Source: Davidsoniella eucalypti (Eukaryota; Ascomycota; Sordariomycetes; Microascales; Ceratocystidaceae). Taken from it: a stretch of DNA of 28,590 bases. The notes under the pieces are model-generated. The model searched no databases. It had not been told where the DNA came from and worked only from the letters and a program-made list of their open reading frames with translations. Position numbers and translations under genes: made by a program. Where the stretch lies: NCBI GenBank assembly GCA_004009845.1, contig RMBW01000207.1, positions 1 through 28,590 on the forward strand. Direction: 5' to 3'. Shown piece after piece: positions 17,937-24,874 of this stretch; positions within the stretch are counted from its first letter, which is position 1, and each line of letters opens with the position of its first letter.

Positions 17937-19914
17937 GGGGCGAGGAGTTGGTGTACTCTACTCATGAGCCTGTCGTCACTGGCATCCTTGGGCATGTCCT
18001 GGTCCCTGCGCGATAGTGCGTCGGGGATCACTTGGTCAGTTCCAGGACGGTGTTTAAGTTCAAAGGAGAAGTCCGACAGTTCGTATCCCCAGCGGCGTTG
18101 CCTTTCTGCTAGGGACCTTTTGGTTCTGAAGAACTCCAGGTTGCGATGGTCGGTGAAGACCGTGAAGTGTATACCCAGCAGGAAGTGTCTCCACTGACGA
18201 ATGGACCAGTAGATAGCCAGCATTTCCTTATCGTGAATAGGATAGTTGGATTCTGCTGGCGTGAGTTTCCTAGATAGGAAGGCAATGGGGTGGTGATGTC
18301 CGTCAGGGCCGCGCTGGGTGAGTTCAGCGCCTAGAGCATAGCCTGAGGAGTCAGCGGAGAGGATTGTTTCCCTGTCAGGGTCGTAGGGGGCTAGTAGAGG
18401 AGGAGAGATGAAGGCATCCTTGATGCTGTGGAAGGCCTGGTCGCAGGCAGGGGACCAAACAAAGGGGGTGTCCTTTTTAGTTAAGTTGGTTAATGGCGCA
18501 AGGGTGTCGGATATGCGCGGGACGAAGTCTCTATAGAAGTTTATGAACCCAATAAAGCGGCGGAGCTCGGTTAGTGTGTAGGGGCGCTCCCAATTACGAA
18601 TGGCTTCAGTCTTTTCGGGGTCTGCCCTTATGCCGATACCAGGGCCGACTAGGAAGCCTAGGAACTTGATCTCCTTGGCTGCGAACTCGCACTTCTTGAT
18701 GTCGAGTTGGAGGTCGGCTTTGTCGAGGGCAGAGACTATTTCCAGGACGAGGTTGCGATGGTCTTGGAGCGAGCCCTTAGAATAGATGCACACATCGTCA
18801 ATGTAGGCGTCGCAGCTGATACCGTGCCATTTGTCGAGGACTCCGTTGATGCGTCTCTGGAAGGCAGCAGGGGCGTTGGTTAAGCCGAAAGGGACGACGT
18901 TCCACTGGAAGGCACCCAGGGGTGTTCTAAAAGCTGTTATGTGTTCAGAGCCTGGGGCTATGCGAATCCTGTGGAAGGCGGAGATGACGTCGACTTTCGA
19001 GACCCACTCGGAACTGGCGATGCGTTGGAGCGTTTCCCCCATAAGTGGCAGGGGGTACTTATCTTTGATGGAGGCGTCATTGACACCACGATAATCGATG
19101 CAAAAGCGTACGCCACCTCCTGGTTTATTGACGAACAGTACGGACGAGCCATATTCGGAGTTGGCTGGTCCTATGAACTGAGACTGCTTGAGACCTTCCA
19201 GGGTCTTTTGTAATACTAGGAGTTCTGCGCGAGTTACTGGGTAGAGGGATTGTGTCGGAACGGTTGCACCTGGTTTCAGTTTAATCTCTAGGTCGATCCC
19301 TGGTCGATGCGGGGGCAGCGTTGTGGCTAATTTGGGATCGAAAGCCGAGGCAACAGGTTCTAACCAATCCGGCAGGTGAGGACGGGATTTCTCCTTGTGA
19401 GCAAGAGCGATCTTAATGTTCTCTAGCGAAGCTCTATAAATATGCGGGTTATCCGCACTTCCACAGAGCTTGTAGAATTCCTCAGCAGTTAACTCTTCTG
19501 CTGGTAAGATCGTAATCTCCTGTGTCCTGGGCCTGAGCCGAACGTCATTATTTACTAACCATCTTTGTCCTAGAACTATGTCTTCGGACTGGCCGGGAAC
19601 CACGTAGGCCCAAATGGTTTCCGTGTGGCCGTTGATGGTCAGGGGGAGTTCGGCGATGGTGTCGATGAGCGGGGGGTTGTCCAGCGTAGTGACTTGGACA
19701 ATGACCCGCTCAGAGATAGGGTGCGTGGCGGTGGCGAGGTGGAGGAGACGCGGGGGAATGACGGCGACGGTAAGGCATCCGCTGTCGACGAGGGCTTTTG
19801 TGGCGTAACTACCTAAACGAATGTCTAAATAATTTCCTAAAGCCCCCATCTCAGTTTCAACTATTCTATCACCGATTAATCCCCCCTGGTCGGGGCGCGA
19901 TTTATCCCGACTAT
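17937..19914 (-). CDS. pol: Element A pol, 5' part: protease, RT and RNase H
   Basis: The frame is -1 relative to gag and stays open from the gag stop; an internal ATG occurs at 19849. Counting from that ATG (644 residues in this frame, stop near 17915), protease DSG is at 22-24; RT has the first Asp in KVDVISAF (287) and YIDD at 349-352; RNase H has D500, E542 and D567; DALSRR is at 610-615. Compared with B the frame slips at the C run 17937-17940, where one C seems missing, and stops soon after in LAPQQQETT. All catalytic residues are present. Confidence 0.93.
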
Positions 19915-19921
19915 CTAAAAA
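19889..19921 (-). promoter_or_regulatory. Gag-pol -1 frameshift signal of element A
   Basis: Gag ends GAT TTT TAG. Slipping back one base on the T run gives GGA TTT TTA and enters pol. Five bases beyond, GTCGGG (19911-19906) can pair with CCCGAC (19894-19889). The same T5-plus-stop arrangement and a nearby hairpin exist in element B. This supports programmed -1 frameshifting stimulated by a hairpin; efficiency is unknown. Confidence 0.7.
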
Positions 19922-21900
19922 TCCATGAGGTCACCTGTATCCGCTGTGTTGTTAGTAGGGGTTCCCTGGGCGCGTGGCTGCGTGGTGGCCATCTGCTCGC
20001 TGATGAGGGCGCGGACGTCGTCCAGGGAGAAAGAAGGTGCTGTGCTGACGGCGTTGGCCTTGACCGAAGGGCGAGAGGTGCGCGACTTGGAACGGCAGTT
20101 AGCAGCGGTATGACCCTTGCGTTGGCAGGCAGAGCAGGATACGGCCGTAGGACATGTGCCAGAGGGATGTGCTTGGCTGTTACAGAATTGGCAGGGCGTG
20201 AGGGGGCACATGGAGGCGTAGTGGCCTGTCTGGCGGCAGTGATAGCAGGGTCTGTCAGCTGAGGAGGGTTGCGATCTGGTCGCGGGCGCACGAGATGGTG
20301 TTGGCGAGGGGTTCGATCGCCAGTGGTTGGAGTTAATAGCCTTGGCTTTGGCGAGGGCGCTTTCCTTGATGCGGGCGACTGGGCGCATCTGTGAGATCAT
20401 TTCGTCTAGTGGTCTGATATGGAACATGTTGGCTAAGTGCACTTGCATGTCCAGGTGGAGGCCTTCTTGGAGGACGGAGAGGAGGGTGTTATGGTCGTAG
20501 AAATGGGCTTTGTCGCGCAGGGAGCAGAGACGGTTGGTAAAGGATTCGAATGTCTCGGTAGGGCCTTGCTTGAGCTTCAGCAATTCGCGGTTGGCGAGTC
20601 TCGCTCGGTCGGGGTCGTCGTATCGCGAGTCGAGGTAAGAGAGGAAGGCCTGGAAGCCGGTGTTCATGGGGAGGCATTCGAGGTACTTGGTGCGGACTTG
20701 TTCCTTGATCTCCGTCGACAGGGCGTTCATCGTGTACGCCAGCTGGTCTCTGGTTGAGTAGAAGCGGTAAGAGTCCACGAGAAATTTCTCGTTAAGCTCC
20801 ATCTTCCAGGTGGCGTAATCGAAGGTGCCGTCGAACTTGCGGACTGCGTCGATAACATCTTTGCGGCGGGCAAGCTGGTCGTCGCGAGGGGGTAGTAAGG
20901 CGATCCCGTGAGCTGTAGGAGGGAATGCTGGTGTTGTTGTGAGCCTTTTCTCTGGAGGCGTGGGGGCGTGTTCGCGGATAGGGGCGAGACGTAGGTTGAG
21001 AGGTTTGAGTCTGTCCTCTAAGTCGTCGAGCTGGTTGAGGTCTACTAAGTTGTCGTTGGCTGGGTCTTCGTATTTGCCACCGAGGAGCTCGAGGATGTCT
21101 CGGCCTAGGTTGTCCAGTACTTCAGCAGTGCGTGCAGGGTCCTTGAATTCGGGGGCTGAGCGTTCTGCCATGCCCTGGAGTGCGGCCATCTGGATCTCTG
21201 CGACTTTGAAGTTGTGGTGGAACTGGAAGTCCCATCTTGGCGCAGTGGGTGATATCCATTCGGTTGGATCCAGTTGGGCTTTATCGAGGGCAGCTTGGTA
21301 TTTGGCGGACAGAACTTCGAAGACGCCTGCTGTATCGTCGGAGTATGCGCCTGGCAGGGGGTGACCGCTTAGAGAGCGACGAGGGGCTTCGATTTTGACT
21401 TTAGGGGTGTTCTCCTTGGTGCGTATGGGGATGTCTTTGCTGGAGGACGCGCCGAAGCCGAGGATGTGAGGGTTGCTAAGAAATCGTGCCAGGAGAATCT
21501 GGGCGCTGCGCGGGGACCTGAGGCTGCTTTGACCGGGCACAATGTGGCCGATTATATCCGTGGAGATGGACAGACAGTGCAGGTGGTCATGAAAGTGGGC
21601 AGCGTGTGCGAGGATGGCAGGGCCTGCGGGAAAGGGGCCAAGTAGTTTGGCCAGACGGGGTCGCTCAGAGCGTTTGAACAGGGCTAAATAGCACCAGCCC
21701 TGGTGTTTCCAGAGGCGTCTCTGGTGGAGAAAGGGGGTGACGACATGGCGCGGCTTGAAGGCCAGCAAGAAGCGGCGCGTGATGTCTAGCATGAAGTGGG
21801 TGAAGGCAATTGCGAGGAATGCGAGGGCGAGACCTTCGGCGGTGCCGTGGTGGGCTCCAAGGATGGCAGCCCAGAGGTGAAGGAGGAAAAGTTGCAACAT
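19915..21900 (-). CDS. gag: Element A Gag
   Basis: 661 residues from an ATG in good context (CACCATG, 21900). The N-terminus has two hydrophobic stretches (about 2-16 and 23-42). A conserved block follows: GWCYLALFKRSERP, then LAKLLGPFP. A retrotransposon-Gag capsid-like domain occupies the middle (about 320-490; FDGTFDYATWKMEL, LKQGPTETFESFTNRL). Three CCHC knuckles (552-565, 570-583, 589-602) precede a short acidic tail ending DLMDF. Gag packages the element RNA into virus-like particles. The hydrophobic start is unusual for fungal Ty3/gypsy Gag and is shared with element B. Confidence 0.93.
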   Translation of the reverse strand: MLQLFLLHLWAAILGAHHGTAEGLALAFLAIAFTHFMLDITRRFLLAFKPRHVVTPFLHQRRLWKHQGWCYLALFKRSERPRLAKLLGPFPAGPAILAHAAHFHDHLHCLSISTDIIGHIVPGQSSLRSPRSAQILLARFLSNPHILGFGASSSKDIPIRTKENTPKVKIEAPRRSLSGHPLPGAYSDDTAGVFEVLSAKYQAALDKAQLDPTEWISPTAPRWDFQFHHNFKVAEIQMAALQGMAERSAPEFKDPARTAEVLDNLGRDILELLGGKYEDPANDNLVDLNQLDDLEDRLKPLNLRLAPIREHAPTPPEKRLTTTPAFPPTAHGIALLPPRDDQLARRKDVIDAVRKFDGTFDYATWKMELNEKFLVDSYRFYSTRDQLAYTMNALSTEIKEQVRTKYLECLPMNTGFQAFLSYLDSRYDDPDRARLANRELLKLKQGPTETFESFTNRLCSLRDKAHFYDHNTLLSVLQEGLHLDMQVHLANMFHIRPLDEMISQMRPVARIKESALAKAKAINSNHWRSNPSPTPSRAPATRSQPSSADRPCYHCRQTGHYASMCPLTPCQFCNSQAHPSGTCPTAVSCSACQRKGHTAANCRSKSRTSRPSVKANAVSTAPSFSLDDVRALISEQMATTQPRAQGTPTNNTADTGDLMDF

Positions 21901-22087
21901 GGTGCAAGTAAGGTGGACGCGTTAGTCAGTGAGATAGCGAAGTGAGGGCACAGTAGGGTGCGAGAACGATGGTCACGAATAGCGTGAGAGAATGGAGTGC
22001 ACAGTAGGGTGCGAGTAGAGTGATGGTCACGAATAGCGTGAGAGAACAAGGTGCACAGTAGGGTGCGAAGAACGAGAACGATGGTAG

Positions 22088-22098
22088 ATCGGTATCAA
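22088..22098 (-). other. Self-priming primer-binding site of element A
   Basis: On the minus strand TTGATACCGAT lies two bases after the LTR end. It is perfectly complementary over 11 nt to ATCGGTATCAA inside the LTR (22163-22153). The arrangement is the same as in element B, with unrelated sequence. Confidence 0.8.
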
Positions 22099-22100
22099 AA

Positions 22101-22279
22101 TGACACGAACTAGGAAGAGGCAATGGCAAGCAATCTAGAGTAAAGACTTCGATTGATACCGATGAAGGAGAAAGGCTAATATCTGTTGGAATACGGCGGG
22201 AATAGGTCCCTATTTATAACCGTTTATCTGGCTAAGTATCTTACTTAGCCAAATACCAACTGGGCCTTAGCCCCTGACA
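22101..22279 (-). repeat. 5' LTR of element A
   Basis: Identical to 15983-16161. On the minus strand it holds TATAAATA followed 55 nt later by ATCGGTATCAA, the proposed RNA 5' end. Right border is ATACC (22280-22284). Confidence 0.97.
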
Positions 22280-22284
22280 ATACC

Positions 22285-22590
22285 TGATTCTCTTATTGTT
22301 GACTGTTCAACACGATTCGTCTTGTCCTCTCTCTTTGCTTTCACTTTGTCAGATTCAGACAACTCCTTGTTATAACTCTCTTCGCACCCAAGACCATACT
22401 ACAAAGTTTGGAATAAACTCTTTCTCTTAAGCCAGTTGACTTCTCGTTACTGCAGAACTTGTTTCTTGCGTCGTAGCGAGTTTTTCACGGTAAAGTTTGA
22501 GCGTTTTGGAAAAGCTTTACTGTTTGCTCTCGCTTGTGAGGAGTCTTTCACATTTAAGTTGTGTAAACTCACATTTTGTCTGCCCCCACC
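22285..22590 (+). other. Element B leader before gag
   Basis: Non-coding leader between the element A insertion and the gag ATG. On the unoccupied element it would directly follow the primer site (15969-15980). I see no ORF with a credible start. Confidence 0.6.
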
Positions 22591-24114
22591 ATGATTTTCC
22601 TCAACTTTCTCCTCTTTTTTCTCGCTTTTTCCTTCCTGGGTTACACCAGTCAGTGCTGTGCACGATGGTGCCAGGAACGTTACCCCGCCGGTTCGCCCGT
22701 CGTGCGTCATCAGCGCACCAGGCTACCCCGCTCTGCCCGTCGTTTGGTCCGCGCCCCAGGATGGTGCTATCTGTCCTTGTTTCGAAGATCCGCTCGGCCA
22801 GCTATCGCCAAACTCCTCGGCCCCTTCCCAACCGGGCCTCAAATTGCATTACATGAGTCCTCGTTCCACGACCACTTGGGTCACATCCGTTTCTCCCTTT
22901 CTGTTCTGGTCGGCCATAGCGAGCCAGCCCACGCTCGTTTCGATTCCGAGCCTGCTGCCCGTGCTCGTGTCCTTCGCTTCCTCTTCAACAATAGAATGTT
23001 GGGCATTGGAGCAGGTGCGTCAGACCTTTCGAGCTTCGAAAACCAGCTCAAGGCTGAACACCTCCGCCAGCAGACTCTCGATGTGCAGATTTCCATTGCC
23101 GAAAAGGAAGTTCGGCTAGCTGAGTTACAAGCCAAACTGCCCCAGAAATCCACTGCCAGATTCTCGTTACCTGATGCCTCCAAGTTCTCAGGAGACAAGC
23201 GGGAATATTCAGCCTGGAGGTGTGAAATGGAAGGCAAGATTGCTGCCGATGGAACCGTTATCGGCTCTCAACGGAATATCTGCTCCTATATCTACTCGCG
23301 ACTTTCGACAAAAATTATGATGCAAATCGAACCATGGTACAAGCAAGTCCAATTGCAGTCCCGGCCGTACGAGGAATTCCTTGCTGAGCTGGACAAGATG
23401 TTCATTGACCCCCATGTTACGGTCAGAGCGTTGGAAGAGCTCCACGAGCTTCGGCAAGGCCGCAAAGAACCATTTTCCGACTTCATCCAACGGTTCCAAA
23501 AGCTCCGCCTGCTAGCTGGGGTCACTGTCGACGTACACAGCATCGGGTATCTCTCCAGAGCAATCTACCCCGATCTTGCCCGACGTGCTGACCATGCGTT
23601 CGACGAAACCCGGCTGGAACAAGTCATCAATGGTCTGCAGCGTGCCGCTACTCGCATGGAACTGCATCCGTTCGCACCCAGCCAGCCCCCCTCAAGCAGT
23701 CATCATTTTCCAAGTCGTCCACCCAGGTCGTCTAACAACCCTCATGTTTTGTCCCCCACTCCCCGTCCATCAGTCGACTCTGACGCCATGGACTGGGTCC
23801 CCTCTCGTCGTCTTGCCACAACGGATCGTCCAGCCAACTCTGAACGCCCCGCCAGGCTAACTGCTGCGGAAAAGGAGAAGCTTAAGGCAGAAGGCGGTTG
23901 TTTCCGCTGCAGACAAATTGGCCATACCTACCACAACTGCCCTACTCTCCGCCCGGCTGTTGTCAGAGCACAGGCTGCCGCTACCCAACCCATTGCCACG
24001 TCCTCTGGTGAGTCAGAAGTTTCGCAGAGACTAGCTGCCCTCGAACAAGCCCTGTCCAACCGCGCTGTCATCCTGTCCGACAACTACTCTGAAGACGGCG
24101 AGACGGATTTTTGA
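22591..24114 (+). CDS. gag: Element B Gag
   Basis: 507 residues. I chose the ATG at 22591 (CACCATG context) because the only upstream in-frame start would be a TTG. Residues 1-15 are a hydrophobic segment, MIFLNFLLFFLAFSF. A basic region and GWCYLSLFRRSARP with IAKLLGPFP follow, closely matching element A. A coiled-coil-like stretch lies at about 155-190, a capsid-like domain at about 200-370, a Ser/Pro-rich linker, one CCHC knuckle (437-450) and an acidic end. Gag forms the particle and binds RNA. It has a single knuckle where A has three. Confidence 0.93.
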   Translation: MIFLNFLLFFLAFSFLGYTSQCCARWCQERYPAGSPVVRHQRTRLPRSARRLVRAPGWCYLSLFRRSARPAIAKLLGPFPTGPQIALHESSFHDHLGHIRFSLSVLVGHSEPAHARFDSEPAARARVLRFLFNNRMLGIGAGASDLSSFENQLKAEHLRQQTLDVQISIAEKEVRLAELQAKLPQKSTARFSLPDASKFSGDKREYSAWRCEMEGKIAADGTVIGSQRNICSYIYSRLSTKIMMQIEPWYKQVQLQSRPYEEFLAELDKMFIDPHVTVRALEELHELRQGRKEPFSDFIQRFQKLRLLAGVTVDVHSIGYLSRAIYPDLARRADHAFDETRLEQVINGLQRAATRMELHPFAPSQPPSSSHHFPSRPPRSSNNPHVLSPTPRPSVDSDAMDWVPSRRLATTDRPANSERPARLTAAEKEKLKAEGGCFRCRQIGHTYHNCPTLRPAVVRAQAAATQPIATSSGESEVSQRLAALEQALSNRAVILSDNYSEDGETDF

Positions 24115-24139
24115 TTGCCCGGGAAAAGTCGCTCCCCGG
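24105..24139 (+). promoter_or_regulatory. Gag-pol -1 frameshift signal of element B
   Basis: Gag ends GAT TTT TGA. A one-base slip back gives GGA TTT TTG and enters pol. CCGGG (24119-24123) can pair with CCCGG (24135-24139) just downstream. The site matches that of element A at the same junction. Confidence 0.68.
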
Positions 24140-24874
24140 TGTAAGTACACAGCAAGGAGATCTGATAGCCCAAGAAAAGATGAATGCGCAAGGATTGTAT
24201 TTAGATGTCAGTTTAAATAAATATAGTACTCGTGCCTTCATCGATTCTGGCTGTCTCTGCCTAGCTGCTGTACCCCCGCGCCTTGTGAAGTATGCTGAAG
24301 TCACTGCTCCGATTACCCCTCGAATGGTTGAGCAGGTGTCTACTTCACAAGACCCACCACTTATTGACAAAATAGCCAAGTTCTCCCTCTCTATTGATGA
24401 CCATACCGAAACCCTTTGGGCGTACGTTATCCCCGGTCAGCTTGAAGATTTAATTCTCGGGCAACGTTGGCTCCTCGACCATGACATTCATTTAACCCCG
24501 AACTCAGGACCAATTGTTTTGCCAAAATCTTCAGAGATGGATGCTGCTGTTTTTCAGAAGCTGGCGACCACCGAGAAGTTGACCATTTACGCAGTCACTG
24601 CTAAGGACGTCGCCGATGCGCTCGAAGCCAAGGACAAGGAACGACCGCCGGTTCCCAACTGGTTGAAGCCGGTGGCTTCTGCCTTTGAGCCGAAGCGCGC
24701 AGTCGAGTTACCACCTCATCGCCCGGGTGTAGATCTTGAGATCCAACTATTAGAAGGAAAGTTACCCCCTCCCCAGTCCCTTAGATCTATGTCTCGGCTA
24801 GAGCTCCTTGCTCTTCAGAAAGTTCTGGACGAGCTTATGGAAGCTGGCCGCATTCGTGACACGAAGTCTAACGT
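24111..24874 (+). CDS. pol: Element B pol, 5' part: protease and RT start
   Basis: It begins at the frameshift site; no ATG is needed. It includes the protease with FIDSGCL and the RT fingers start (LPPHRPGVDLEI, SRLELLALQKVLDEL). Near 24873-24875 the frame is lost just before GAPVLFV, consistent with loss of one base. The original frame then runs as nonsense to 25043. The lesion interrupts RT before its catalytic residues. Confidence 0.88.

Larger units (their letters stand above)
15983..22279 (-). mobile_element. Element A: nearly complete Ty3/gypsy chromovirus
   Basis: 6297 bp with two identical 179-bp LTRs (15983-16161 and 22101-22279), flanked by ATACC (15978-15982 and 22280-22284). Read on the minus strand: 5' LTR, self-primer site, leader, gag with three zinc knuckles, pol in the -1 frame (protease, RT, RNase H, integrase, chromodomain), polypurine tract, 3' LTR. 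The identical LTRs mean a very recent insertion. One apparent single-base frameshift separates RNase H from integrase. Confidence 0.97.

Noticed and set aside
17900..17945. A second programmed frameshift between RNase H and integrase in A
   Set aside because: Element B has an uninterrupted frame across this point, and the site is a simple C run without a slippery heptamer; a one-base deletion or sequencing error is simpler.
17149..17967. Long plus-strand open frame opposite A integrase
   Set aside because: Mirror frame of the strongly motif-bearing integrase on the minus strand; no known domain and no independent support.
5959..22284. Common target motif, since A (ATACC) and E copy 1 (GGTAT) have complementary duplications
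   Set aside because: The other target duplications do not share it, so two matches are likely coincidence.
22658..23119. Second plus-strand frame overlapping B gag (153 codons)
   Set aside because: Overlaps the clearly coding gag frame, has no motif and is not conserved in element A.
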